Positions 35,291-48,095 of a DNA stretch of 64,000 nucleotides are shown piece after piece. A model generated the notes under the pieces. That model was not told the DNA's origin, did not search any database, and worked only from the letters and a program-made list of their open reading frames with translations. Position 1 is the first letter of the stretch. The number at the start of each line of letters is the position of its first letter. Position numbers and translations under genes: made by a program. Source of the DNA: Setophaga petechia (lineage: Eukaryota; Chordata; Aves; Passeriformes; Parulidae); NCBI GenBank assembly GCA_024362935.1, contig JANCRA010000001.1, positions 53,541,501 through 53,605,500 on the forward strand. The letters are read 5' to 3'.

Positions 35291-37394
35291 CTAGGGTAAG
35301 GGTTGTTTAATCCAGAAAGCCCTGAGCTCCAGGCACACTGCAACTGCAAAAGGTATCCCAAGGGGAGCGCAAAAGCAACACAACATGGCTGCCTCCACAG
35401 CTTTTTCTTTGGTGCCATCCCTAACCCTAGGCTGATTTACCTGTCTAGGGCTAGGGTTAGGGTTACGCCTAGGGTTAGGGTTTTTTAAATGAGAAAGGCT
35501 TGAGCTCCAGACACAATTCAGCTGGCAAAGGCATCCCAAGGGGATCGAAAAAGTGCCACAACATGGCTGCCTCCGCACATTTTTCCTTGGGACCGTCCCT
35601 AACCCTAGGCTGATTGACCAGTTTAGTAGTTAGGGTTACGCCTAGGGTAAGGGTTTTTTAATCCAGAAAGCCCTGAGCTCCAGGCACACTGCAACTGCAA
35701 ACGGTATCCCATGGGGAGCGCAAAAGCGCCGCGACATGGCTGCCTCCACAGCTTTTTCTTTGGTGCCATCCCTAACCCTAGGCTGATTTACCTGTCTAGG
35801 GCTAGGGTTAGGGTTACGCCTAGGGTTAGGGTTTTTTAAATGAGAAAGGCTTGAGCTCCAGGAACAATTGAGCTGGCAAAGGCAACCCAAGGGGATCGAA
35901 AAAGTGCCACAACATGGCTGCCTCCGCACATTTTTCCTTGGGACCGTCCCTAACCCTAGGCTGATTGACCAGTTTAGGGGTTAGGGTTACGCCTAGGGTA
36001 AGGGTTTTTAAATCCAGAAAGCCCTGAGCTCCAGGCACGCTGCAACTGCAAAAGGTATCCCAAGGGGAGCGCAAAAGCGCCGCGACATGGCTGCCTCCAC
36101 AGCTTTTTCTTTGGTGCCATCCCTAAGCCTAGGCTGATTTACCTGTCTAGGGCTAGGGTTAGGGTTACGCCTAGGTTTAGGGTTTTTTAAATGAGAAAGG
36201 CTTGAGCTCCAGACACAATTCAGCTGGCAAAGGCATCCCAAGGGGATCGAAAAAGTGCAACAACATGGCTGCCTCCCCACATTTTTCCTTGGGACCGTCC
36301 CTAACCCTAGGCTGATTGACCAGTTTAGGGGTTAGGGTTACGCCTAGGGTAAGGGTTTTTTAATCCAGAAAGCCCTGAGCTCCAGGCACACTGCAACTGC
36401 AAAAGGTATCCCAAGGGGAGCGCAAAAGCAACACAACATGGCTGCCTCCACAGCTTTTTCTTTGGTGCCATCCCTAACCCTAGGCTGATTTACCTGTCTA
36501 GGGCTAGGGTTAGGGTTAAGCCTAGGGTTAGGGTTTTTTAAATGAGAAAGGCTTGAGCTCCAGACACAATTCAGCTGGCAAAGGCACCCCAAGGGGATCG
36601 AAAAAGTGCCACAACATGGCTGCCTCCGCACATTTTTCCTTGGGACCGTCCCTAACCCTAGGCTGATTGACCAGTTTAGGGGTTAGGGTTACGCCTAGGG
36701 TAAGGGTTTTTTAATCCAAAAAGCCCTGAGCTCCAGGCACACTGCAACTGCAAAAGGTATCCCAAGGGGAGCGCAAAAGCGCCACATCATGGCTGCCTCC
36801 ACAGCTTTTTCTTTGCTGCCATCCCTAACCCTAGGCTGATTTACCTGTCTAGGGCTAGGGTTAGGGTTACGCCTAGGGTTAGGGTTTTTTAAATGAGAAA
36901 GGCTTGAGCTCCAGACACAATTCAGCTCGCAAAGGCATCCCAAGGGATCGAAAACGTGCAACAACATGGCTGCCTCCCCACATTTTTCCTTGGGACCGTC
37001 CCTAACCCTAGGCTGATTGACCAGTTTAGTAGTTAGGGTTACGCCTACGGTAAGGGTTGTTTAATCCAAAAAGCCCTGAGCTCCAGGCACACTGCAACTG
37101 CAAAAGGTATCCCAAGGGGAGCGCAAAATCGCCACGACATCGCTGCCTCCACAGCTTTTTCTTTGGTGCCATCCCTAACCCTAGTCTGTTTTACCTGTCT
37201 AGGGCTAGAGTTAGGGTTACGCCTAGGGTTAGGGTTTTTTAAATGAGAAAGGCTTGAGCTCCAGACACAATTCAGCTGGCAAAGGTATCCCAAGGGGATC
37301 GAAAAAGTGCACAACATGGCTGCCTCCGCACATTTTTCCTTGGGACCGTCCCTAACCCTAGGCTGATTGACCAGTTTAGGGGTTAGGGTTACGC
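35291..37394 (+). repeat. 6-unit higher-order repeat, copy 2 (2104 bp)
   Basis: This copy has the same six-unit order as 33186-35290. Its fifth unit (36695-37044) and sixth unit (37045-37394) are each 350 bp, from CCCAAGGGATCG (one G lost, near 36944) and GTGCACAAC (near 37305). The G loss is shared only with the unit at 41607, so those two segments descend from one recent copy. Confidence 0.88.
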
Positions 37395-39500
37395 CTAGGG
37401 TAAGGGTTGTTTAATCCAGAAAGCCCTGAGCTCCAGGCACACTGCAACTGCAAAAGGTATCCCAAGGGGAGCGCAAAAGCAACACAACATGGCTGCCTCC
37501 ACAGCTTTTTCTTTGGTGCCATCCCTAACCCTAGGCTGATTTACCTGTCTAGGGCTAGGGTTAGGGTTACGCCTAGGGTTAGGGTTTTTTAAATGAGAAA
37601 GGCTTGAGCTCCAGACACAATTCAGCTGGCAAAGGCATCCCAAGGGGATCGAAAAAGTGCCACAACATGGCTGCCTCCGCACATTTTTCCTTGGGACCGT
37701 CCCTAACCCTAGGCTGATTGACCAGTTTAGTAGTTAGGGTTACGCCTAGGGTAAGGGTTTTTTAATCCAGAAAGCCCTGAGCTCCAGGCACACTGCAACT
37801 GCAAACGGTATCCCATGGGGAGCGCAAAAGCGCCGCGACATGGCTGCCTCCACAGCTTCTTCTTTGGTGCCATCCCTAAGCCTAGGCTGATTTACCTGTC
37901 TAGGGCTAGGGTTAGGGTTACGCCTAGGGTTAGGGTTTTTTAAATGAGAAAGGCTTGAGCTCCAGGAACAATTGAGCTGGCAAAGGCAACCCAAGGGGAT
38001 CGAAAAAGTGCCACAACATGGCTGCCTCCGCACATTTTTCCTTGGGACCGTCCCTAACCCTAGGCTGATTGACCAGTTTAGGGGTTAGGGTTACGCCTAG
38101 GGTAAGGGTTTTTAAATCCAGAAAGCCCTGAGCTCCAGGCACGCTGCAACTGCAAAAGTTATCCCAAGGGGAGCGCAAAAGCGCCGCGACATGGCTGCCT
38201 CCACAGCTTTTTCTTTGGTGCCATCCCTAAGCCTAGGCTGATTTACCTGTCTAGGGCTAGGGTTAGGGTTACGCCTAGGGTTAGGGTTTTTTAAATGAGA
38301 AAGGCTTGAGCTCCAGACACAATTGAGCAGGCAAAGGCATCCCAAGGGGATCGAAAAAGTGCAACAACATGGCTGCCTCCCCACATTTTTCCTTGGGACC
38401 GTCCCTAACCCTAGGCTGATTGACCAGTTTAGGGGTTAGGGTTACGCCTAGGGTAAGGGTTTTTTAATCCAGAAAGCCCTGAGCTCCAGGCACACTGCAA
38501 CTGCAAAAGGTATCCCAAGGGGAGCGCAAAAGCAACACAACATGGCTGCCTCCACAGCTTTTTCTTTGGTGCCATCCCTAACCCTAGGCTGATTTACCTG
38601 TCTAGGGCTAGGGTTAGGGTTACGCCTAGGGTTAGGGTTTTTTAAATGAGAAAGGCTTGAGCTCCAGACACAATTCAGCTGGCAAAGGCATCCCAAGGGG
38701 ATCGAAAAAGTGCAACAACATGGCTGCCTCCGCACATTTTTCCTTGGGACCGTCCCTAACCCTAGGCTGATTGACCAGTTTAGGGGTTAGGGTTACGCCT
38801 AGGGTAAGGGTTGTTTAATCCAGAAAGCCCTGAGCTCCAGGCACACTGCAACTGCAAAAGGTATCCCAAGGGGAGCGCAAAAGCGCCACATCATGGCTGC
38901 CTCCACAGCTTTTTCTTTGCTGCCATCCCTAACCCTAGGCTGATTTACCTGTCTAGGGCTAGGGTTAGGGTTACGCCTAGGGTTAGGGTTTTTTAAATGA
39001 GAAAGGCTTGAGCTCCAGACACAATTCAGCTCGCAAAGGCATCCCAAGGGGATCGAAAACGTGCAACAACATGGCTGCCTCCCCACATTTTTCCTTGGGA
39101 CCGTCCCTAACCCTAGGCTGATTGACCAGTTTAGTAGTTAGGGTTACGCCTACGGTAAGGGTTGTTTAATCCAAAAAGCCCTGAGCTCCAGGCACACTGC
39201 AACTGCAAAAGGTATCCCAAGGGGAGCGCAAAATCGCCACGACATCGCTGCCTCCACAGCTTTTTCTTTGGTGCCATCCCTAACCCTAGTCTGTTTTACC
39301 TGTCTAGGGCTAGAGTTAGGGTTACGCCTAGGGTTAGGGTTTTTTAAATGAGAAAGGCTTGAGCTCCAGACACAATTCAGCAGGCAAAGGCATCCCAAGG
39401 GGATCGAAAAAGTGCCACAACATGGCTGCCTCCGCCCATTTTTCCTTGGGACCGAACCTAACCCTAGGCTGATTGACCTGTTTTGGGGTTAGGGTTACGT
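37395..39500 (+). repeat. 6-unit higher-order repeat, copy 3 (2106 bp)
   Basis: The six-unit order is kept, with no length change. Compared with copies 1 and 2 it has CAGCTTCTTCTTTGG (37855) and CCCTAAGCCTAGG in the second unit. The sixth unit ends in an A half with TCAGCAGGC and GGGACCGAACC, so the tail has been exchanged for the type seen at about 30.6 kb. A private change AAAAGTTATCCC is at 38155. Confidence 0.85.
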
Positions 39501-40202
39501 CTAGGGTAAGGGTTTTTTAATCCAGAAAGCCCTGAACTCCAGGCACACTGCAACTGCAAAAGGTATCCCAAGGGGAGCGCAAAAGCGCCGCGACATGGCT
39601 GCCTCCACAGCTTTCTCTTTGGTGCCATCCCTAACCCTAGGCTGATTTACCTGTCTAGGGCTAGAGTTAGGGTTACGCCTAGGGTTAGGGTTTTTTAAAT
39701 GAGAAAGGCTTGAGCTCCAGACACAATTCAGCTGGCAAAGGCATCCCAAGGGGATCGAAAAAGTGCCACAACATGGCTGCCTCCCCACATTTTTCCTTGG
39801 GACCATCCCTAACCCTAGGCTGATTGACCAGTTTAGTAGTTAGGGTTACGCCTAGGGTAAGGGTTTTTTAATCCAGAAAGCCCTGAGCTCCAGGCACACT
39901 GCAACTGCAAAAGGTATCCCAAGGGGAGCGCAAAAGCAACACAACATGGCTGCCTCCACAGCTTTTTCTTTGGTGCCATCCCTAACCCTAGGCTGATTTA
40001 CCTGTCTAGGGCTAGGGTTAGGGTTACGCCTAGGGTTAGGGTTTTTTAAATGAGAAAGGCTTGAGCTCCAGACACAATTCAGCAGGCAAAGGCATCCCAA
40101 GGGGATCGAAAAAGTGCCACAACATGGCTGCCTCCGCCCATTTTTCCTTGGGACCGAACCTAACCCTAGGCTGATTGACCTGTTTTGGGGTTAGGGTTAC
40201 GT
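39501..40202 (+). repeat. Two-unit insertion between 6-unit copies
   Basis: Two units break the six-unit rhythm. The first matches 30029 and 44413 (CTGAACTCC, TTTCTCTTTGG, GACCATCCC). The second resembles 30380 and 44764 but has a GCAACACAAC B half instead of GCGCCGCGAC. Beyond it, at 40203, the six-unit pattern restarts. It is read as an exchange product from the 30 kb or 44 kb variant pool. Confidence 0.75.
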
Positions 40203-42306
40203 CTAGGGTAAGGGTTGTTTAATCCAAAAAGCCCTGAGCTCCAGGCACACTGCAACTGCAAAAGGTATCCCAAGGGGAGCGCAAAAGCAACACAACATGG
40301 CTGCCTCCACAGCTTTTTCTTTGGTGCCATCCCTAACCCTAGGCTGATTTACCTGTCTAGGGCTAGGGTTAGGGTTACGCCTAGGGTTAGGGTTTTTTAA
40401 ATGAGAAAGGCTTGAGCTCCAGACACAATTCAGCTGGCAAAGGCATCCCAAGGGGATCGAAAAAGTGCCACAACATGGCTGCCTCCGCACATTTTTCCTT
40501 GGGACCGTCCCTAACCCTAGGCTGATTGACCAGTTTAGTAGTTAGGGTTACGCCTAGGGTAAGGGTTTTTTAATCCAGAAAGCCCTGAGCTCCAGGCACA
40601 CTGCAACTGCAAACGGTATCCCATGGGGAGCGCAAAAGCGCCGCGACATGGCTGCCTCCACAGCTTTTTCTTTGGTGCCATCCCTAACCCTAGGCTGATT
40701 TACCTGTCTAGGGCTAGGGTTAGGGTTACGCCTAGGGTTAGGGTTTTTTAAATGAGAAAGGCTTGAGCTCCAGGAACAATTGAGCTGGCAAAGGCAACCC
40801 AAGGGGATCGAAAAAGTGCCACAACATGGCTGCCTCCGCACATTTTTCCTTGGGACCGTCCCTAACCCTAGGCTGATTGACCAGTTTAGGGGTTAGGGTT
40901 ACGCCTAGGGTAAGGGTTTTTAAATCCAGAAAGCCCTGAGCTCCAGGCACGCTGCAACTGCAAAAGGTATCCCAAGGGGAGCGCAAAAGCGCCGCGACAT
41001 GGCTGCCTCCACAGCTTTTTCTTTGGTGCCATCCCTAAGCCTAGGCTGATTTACCTGTCTAGGGCTAGGGTTAGGGTTACGCCTAGGTTTAGGGTTTTTT
41101 AAATGAGAAAGGCTTGAGCTCCAGACACAATTCAGCTGGCAAAGGCATCCCAAGGGGATCGAAAAAGTGCAACAACATGGCTGCCTCCCCACATTTTTCC
41201 TTGGGACCGTCCCTAACCCTAGGCTGATTGACCAGTTTAGGGGTTAGGGTTACGCCTAGGGTAAGGGTTTTTTAATCCAGAAAGCCCTGAGCTCCAGGCA
41301 CACTGCAACTGCAAAAGGTATCCCAAGGGGAGCGCAAAAGCAACACAACATGGCTGCCTCCACAGCTTTTTCTTTGGTGCCATCCCTAACCCTAGGCTGA
41401 TTTACCTGTCTAGGGCTAGGGTTAGGGTTAAGCCTAGGGTTAGGGTTTTTTAAATGAGAAAGGCTTGAGCTCCAGACACAATTCAGCTGGCAAAGGCACC
41501 CCAAGGGGATCGAAAAAGTGCCACAACATGGCTGCCTCCGCACATTTTTCCTTGGGACCGTCCCTAACCCTAGGCTGATTGACCAGTTTAGGGGTTAGGG
41601 TTACGCCTAGGGTAAGGGTTTTTTAATCCAAAAAGCCCTGAGCTCCAGGCACACTGCAACTGCAAAAGGTATCCCAAGGGGAGCGCAAAAGCGCCACATC
41701 ATGGCTGCCTCCACAGCTTTTTCTTTGCTGCCATCCCTAACCCTAGGCTGATTTACCTGTCTAGGGCTAGGGTTAGGGTTACGCCTAGGGTTAGGGTTTT
41801 TTAAATGAGAAAGGCTTGAGCTCCAGACACAATTCAGCTCGCAAAGGCATCCCAAGGGATCGAAAACGTGCAACAACATGGCTGCCTCCCCACATTTTTC
41901 CTTGGGACCGTCCCTAACCCTAGGCTGATTGACCAGTTTAGTAGTTAGGGTTACGCCTACGGTAAGGGTTGTTTAATCCAAAAAGCCCTGAGCTCCAGGC
42001 ACACTGCAACTGCAAAAGGTATCCCAAGGGGAGCGCAAAATCGCCACGACATCGCTGCCTCCACAGCTTTTTCTTTGGTGCCATCCCTAACCCTAGTCTG
42101 TTTTACCTGTCTAGGGCTAGAGTTAGGGTTACGCCTAGGGTTAGGGTTTTTTAAATGAGAAAGGCTTGAGCTCCAGACACAATTCAGCTGGCAAAGGTAT
42201 CCCAAGGGGATCGAAAAAGTGCACAACATGGCTGCCTCCGCACATTTTTCCTTGGGACCGTCCCTAACCCTAGGCTGATTGACCAGTTTAGGGGTTAGGG
42301 TTACGC
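40203..42306 (+). repeat. 6-unit higher-order repeat, copy 4 (2104 bp)
   Basis: The six-unit order is the same as 33186-35290. The first unit starts ACGTCTAGGGTAAGGG with AATCCAAAAAGCC and is therefore a hybrid with the preceding insertion. From 40554 onward it follows 35642 at an offset of 4912 bp, and it carries both diagnostic deletions, CCCAAGGGATCG (near 41854) and GTGCACAAC (near 42219). Confidence 0.85.
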
Positions 42307-44412
42307 CTAGGGTAAGGGTTGTTTAATCCAGAAAGCCCTGAGCTCCAGGCACACTGCAACTGCAAAAGGTATCCCAAGGGGAGCGCAAAAGCAACACAAC
42401 ATGGCTGCCTCCACAGCTTTTTCTTTGGTGCCATCCCTAACCCTAGGCTGATTTACCTGTCTAGGGCTAGGGTTAGGGTTACGCCTAGGGTTAGGGTTTT
42501 TTAAATGAGAAAGGCTTGAGCTCCAGACACAATTCAGCTGGCAAAGGCATCCCAAGGGGATCGAAAAAGTGCCACAACATGGCTGCCTCCGCACATTTTT
42601 CCTTGGGACCGTCCCTAAACCTAGGCTGATTGACCAGTTTAGTAGTTAGGGTTACGCCTAGGGTAAGGGTTTTTTAATCCAGAAAGCCCTGAGCTCCAGG
42701 CACACTGCAACTGCAAACGGTATCCCATGGGGAGCGCAAAAGCGCCGCGACATGGCTGCCTCCACAGCTTCTTCTTTGGTGCCATCCCTAAGCCTAGGCT
42801 GATTTACCTGTCTAGGGCTAGGGTTAGGGTTACGCCTAGGGTTAGGGTTTTTTAAATGAGAAAGGCTTGAGCTCCAGGAACAATTGAGCTGGCAAAGGCA
42901 ACCCAAGGGGATCGAAAAAGTGCCACAACATGGCTGCCTCCGCACATTTTTCCTTGGGACCGTCCCTAACCCTAGGCTGATTGACCAGTTTAGGGGTTAG
43001 GGTTACGCCTAGGGTAAGGGTTTTTAAATCCAGAAAGCCCTGAGCTCCAGGCACGCTGCAACTGCAAAAGGTATCCCAAGGGGAGCGCAAAAGCGCCGCG
43101 ACATGGCTGCCTCCACAGCTTTTTCTTTGGTGCCATCCCTAAGCCTAGGCTGATTTACCAGTCTAGGGCTAGGGTTAGGGTTACGCCTAGGGTTAGGGTT
43201 TTTTAAATGAGAAAGGCTTGAGCTCCAGACACAATTGAGCAGGCAAAGGCATCCCAAGGGGATCGAAAAAGTGCAACAACATGGCTGCCTCCCCACATTT
43301 TTCCTTGGGACCGTCCCTAACCCTAGGCTGATTGACCAGTTTAGGGGTTAGGGTTACGCCTAGGGTAAGGGTTTTTTAATCCAGAAAGCCCTGAGCTCCA
43401 GGCACACTGCAACTGCAAAAGGTATCCCAAGGGGAGCGCAAAAGCAACACAACATGGCTGCCTCCACAGCTTTTTCTTTGGTGCCATCCCTAACCCTAGG
43501 CTGATTTACCTGTCTAGGGCTAGGGTTAGGGTTACGCCTAGGGTTAGGGTTTTTTAAATGAGAAAGGCTTGAGCTCCAGACACAATTCAGCTGGCAAAGG
43601 CATCCCAAGGGGATCGAAAAAGTGCAACAACATGGCTGCCTCCGCACATTTTTCCTTGGGACCGTCCCTAACCCTAGGCTGATTGACCAGTTTAGGGGTT
43701 AGGGTTACGCCTAGGGTAAGGGTTGTTTAATCCAGAAAGCCCTGAGCTCCAGGCACACTGCAACTGCAAAAGGTATCCCAAGGGGAGCGCAAAAGCGCCA
43801 CATCATGGCTGCCTCCACAGCTTTTTCTTTGCTGCCATCCCTAACCCTAGGCTGATTTACCTGTCTAGGGCTAGGGTTAGGGTTACGCCTAGGGTTAGGG
43901 TTTTTTAAATGAGAAAGGCTTGAGCTCCAGACACAATTCAGCTCGCAAAGGCATCCCAAGGGGATCGAAAACGTGCAACAACATGGCTGCCTCCCCACAT
44001 TTTTCCTTGGGACCGTCCCTAACCCTAGGCTGATTGACCAGTTTAGTAGTTAGGGTTACGCCTACGGTAAGGGTTGTTTAATCCAAAAAGCCCTGAGCTC
44101 CAGGCACACTGCAACTGCAAAAGGTATCCCAAGGGGAGCGCAAAATCGCCACGACATCGCTGCCTCCACAGCTTTTTCTTTGGTGCCATCCCTAACCCTA
44201 GTCTGTTTTACCTGTCTAGGGCTAGAGTTAGGGTTACGCCTAGGGTTAGGGTTTTTTAAATGAGAAAGGCTTGAGCTCCAGACACAATTCAGCAGGCAAA
44301 GGCATCCCAAGGGGATCGAAAAAGTGCCACAACATGGCTGCCTCCGCCCATTTTTCCTTGGGACCGAACCTAACCCTAGGCTGATTGACCTGTTTTGGGG
44401 TTAGGGTTACGT
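42307..44412 (+). repeat. 6-unit higher-order repeat, copy 5 (2106 bp)
   Basis: This corresponds to copy 3 (37395-39500) at an offset of 4912 bp, including CAGCTTCTTCTTTGG and the GGGACCGAACC tail. The differences I see are CCCTAAACCTAGG (42616), TTACCAGTCTAGGG (43157) and GGTATCCC in place of GTTATCCC. About 4.3 kb (35642-39850 and 40554-44760) thus forms a pair with very few differences. Confidence 0.85.
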
Positions 44413-47220
44413 CTAGGGTAAGGGTTTTTTAATCCAGAAAGCCCTGAACTCCAGGCACACTGCAACTGCAAAAGGTATCCCAAGGGGAGCGCAAAAGCGC
44501 CGCGACATGGCTGCCTCCACAGCTTTCTCTTTGGTGCCATCCCTAACCCTAGGCTGATTTACCTGTCTAGGGCTAGAGTTAGGGTTACGCCTAGGGTTAG
44601 GGTTTTTTAAATGAGAAAGGCTTGAGCTCCAGACACAATTCAGCTGGCAAAGGCATCCCAAGGGGATCGAAAAAGTGCCACAACATGGCTGCCTCCCCAC
44701 ATTTTTCCTTGGGACCATCCCTAACCCTAGGCTGATTGACCAGTTTAGTAGTTAGGGTTACGCCTAGGGTAAGGGTTTTTTAATCCAGAAAGCCCTGAGC
44801 TCCAGGCACACTGCAACTGCAAAAGGTATCCCAAGGGGAGCGCAAAAGCGCCGCGACATGGCTGCCTCCACAGCTTTTTCTTTGGTGCCATCCCTAACCC
44901 TAGGCTGATTTACCTGTCTAGGGCTAGGGTTAGGGTTACGCCTAGGGTTAGGGTTTTTTAAATGAGAAAGGCTTGAGCTCCAGACACAATTCAGCAGGCA
45001 AAGGCATCCCAAGGGGATCGAAAAAGTGCCACAACATGGCTGCCTCCGCCCATTTTTCCTTGGGACCGAACCTAACCCTAGGCTGATTGACCTGTTTTGG
45101 GGTTAGGGTTACGTCTAGGGTAAGGGTTGTTTAATCCAAAAAGCCCTGAGCTCCAGGCACACTGCAACTGCAAAAGGTATCCCAAGGGGAGCGCAAAAGC
45201 GCCACGACATGGCTGCCTCCACAGCTTTTTCTTTGGTGCCATCCCTAACCCTAGGCTGATTTACCTGTCTAGGGCTAGGGTTAGGGTTACGCCTAGGGTT
45301 AGGGTTTTTTAAATGAGAAAGGCTTGAGCTCCAGAAACAATTCAGCTGGCAAAGGCATCCCAAGGGGATCGAAAAAGTGCCACAACATGGCTGCCTCCGC
45401 ACATTTTTCCTTGGGACCGTCCCTAACCCTAGGCTGATTGACCAGTTTAGGGGTTAGGGTTACGCCGGGGGTAAGGGTTTTTAAATCCAGAAAGCCCTGA
45501 GCTCCAGGCACGCTGCAAATGCAAAAGGTATCCCAAGGGGGACGCAAAAGCGCCACAACATGGCTGCCTCCACAGCTTTTTCTTTGGTGCCATCCCTAAC
45601 CCTAGGCTGATTTACCTGTCTAGGGCTAGGGTTAGGGTTACGCCTAGGGTTAGGGTTTTTTAAATGAGAAAGGCTTGAGCTCCAGACACAATTCAGCTGG
45701 CAAAGGCATCCCAAGGGGATCGAAAACGTGCAACAACATGGCTGCCTCCTCACATTTTTCCTTGGGACCGTCCCTAACCCTAGGCTGATTGACCTGTTTT
45801 GGGGTTAGGGTTACGCCTAGGGTAAGGGTTTTTTAATCCAAAAAGCCCTGAGCTCCAGGCACACTGCAACTGCAAAAGGTATCCCAAGGGGAGCGCAAAA
45901 GCAACACAACATGGCTGCCTCCACAGCTTTTTCTTTGGTGCCATCCCTAACCCTAGGCTGATTTACCTGTCTAGGGCTAGGGTTAGGGTTAAGCCTAGGG
46001 TTAGGGTTTTTTAAATGAGAAAGACTTGAGCTCCAGACACAATTCAGCTGGCAAAGGCATCCCAAGGGGATCGAAAAAGTGCCACAACATGGCTGCCTCC
46101 GCACATTTTTCCTTGGGACCGTCCCTAACCCTAGGCTGATTGACCAGTTTAGGGGTTAGGGTTACGCCTAGGGTAAGGGTTTTTTAATCCAGAAAGCCCT
46201 GAGCTCCAGGCACACTGCAGCTGCAAAAGGTATCCCAAGGGGAGCGGAAAAGCGCCGCGACATCGCTGCCTCCACAGCTTTTTCTTTGGTGCCATCCCTA
46301 ACCCTAGGCTGATTTACCTGTCTAGGGCTAGGGTTAGGGTTACGCCTAGGGTTAGGGTTTTTTAAATGAGAAAGGCTTGAGCTCCAGACACAATTCAGCA
46401 GGCAAAGGCATCCCAAGGGGATCGAAAAAGTGCCACAACATGGCTTCCTCCGCACATTTTTCCTTGGGACCGTCCCTAACCCTAGGCTGATTGACCTGTT
46501 TTGGGGTTAGGGTTACGCCTAGGGTAAGGGTTGTTTAATCCAAAAAGCCCTGAGCTCCAGGCACACTGCAACTGCAAAAGGTATCCCAAGGGGAGCGCAA
46601 AAGCGCCGCAACATGTCTGCCTCCACAGCTTTTTCTTTGGTGCCATCCCTAACCCTAGGCTGATTTACCTGTCTAGGGCTAGGGTTAGGGTTACGCCTAG
46701 GGTTAGGGTTTTTTAAATGAGAAAGGCTTGAGCTCCAGACACAATTCAGCTGGCAAAGGCATCCCAAGGGGATCGAAAAAGTGCCACAACATGGCTGCCT
46801 CCGCACATTTTTCCTTGGGACCGTCCCTAACCCTAGGCTGATTGACCTGTTTTGGGGTTAGGGTTACGCCTAGGGTAAGGGTTGTTTAATCCAAAAAGCC
46901 CTGAGCTCCAGGCACACTGCAAATGCAAAAGGTATCCCAAGGGGAGCGCAAAAGCGCCGCGACATGGCTGCCTCCACAGCTTTTTCTTTGGTGCCATCCC
47001 TAACCCTAGGCTGATTTACCTGTCTAGGGCTAGGGTTAGGGTTACGCCTAGGGTTAGGGTTTTTTAAATGAGAAAGGCTTGAGCTCCAGGAACAATTGAG
47101 CTGGCAAAGGCATCCCAAGGGGATCGAAAAAGTGCAACAACATGGCTGCCTCCCCACATTTTTCCTTGGGACCGTCCCTAACCCTAGGCTGATTGACCAG
47201 TTTAGGGGTTAGGGTTACGC
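44413..47220 (+). repeat. Eight-unit copy of 30029-32836
   Basis: The units at 44413, 44764, 45115, 45466, 45817, 46168, 46519 and 46870 have the order and diagnostic variants of 30029 to 32486. Small differences include GGGTTAGGGTTACG at 44931 where the earlier copy has GGGCTACG, GACATGGCTGCC at 45207 against GACATCGCTGCC, and GAGCTCCAGAC at 46380 against GAGCTCAAGAC. The offset of 14384 bp is 41 units less the small deletions in between. Confidence 0.85.
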
Positions 47221-47922
47221 CTAGGGTAAGGGTTTTTAAATCCAGAAAGCCCTGAGCTCCAGGCACGCTGCAACTGCAAAAGGTATCCCAAGGGGAGCGC
47301 AAAAGCAACACAACATGGCTGCCTCCACAGCTTTTTCTTTGGTGCCATCCCTAACCCTAGGCTGATTTACCTGTCTAGGGCTAGGGTTATAGTTAAGCCT
47401 AGGGTTAGGGTTTTTTAAATGAGAAAGGCTTGAGCTCCAGACACAATTCAGCTGGCAAAGGCATCCCAAGGGGATCGAAAAAGTGCCACAACATGGCTGC
47501 CTCCGCACATTTTTCCTTGGGACCGTCCCTAACCCTAGGCTGATTGACCAGTTTAGGGGTTAGGGTTACGCCTAGGGTAAGGGTTTTTAAATCCAGAAAG
47601 CCCTGAGCTCCAGGCACGCTGCAACTGCAAAAGGTATCCCAAGGGGAGCGCAAAAGCGCCGCGACATGGCTGCCTCTACAGCTTTTTCTTTGGTGCCATC
47701 CCTAAGCCTAGGCTGATTTACCTGTCTAGGGCTAGGGTTAGGGTTACGCCTAGGTTTAGGGTTTTTTAAATGAGAAAGGCTTGAGCTCCAGACACAATTC
47801 AGCTGGCAAAGGCATCCCAAGGGGATCGAAAAAGTGCAACAACATGGCTGCCTCCGCACATTTTTCCTTGGGACCGTCCCTAACCCTAGGCTGATTGACC
47901 AGTTTAGGGGTTAGGGTTACGC

Positions 47923-48095
47923 CTAGGGTAAGGGTTTTTTAATCCAGAAAGCCCTGAGCTCCAGGCACACTGCAACTGCAAAAGGTATCCCAAGGGGAGC
48001 GCAAAAGCAACACAACATGGCTGCCTCCGCACATTTTTCCTTGGGACCGTCCCTAACCCTAGGCTGATTGACCAGTTTAGTAGTTAGGGTTACGC
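47923..48095 (+). repeat. 173-bp B/A hybrid half-unit, first copy
   Basis: The unit starts as a B half (GCAACACAAC class) and, inside the shared word ACATGGCTGCCTCC at about 48014-48028, continues as an A half (GCACATTTTTCC). The result is 173 bp instead of 351, a loss of exactly the 178-bp B-to-A distance. The breakpoint lies in one of the longest identical words of A and B, as expected for out-of-phase homologous exchange. The next B anchor is at 48096. Confidence 0.9.
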
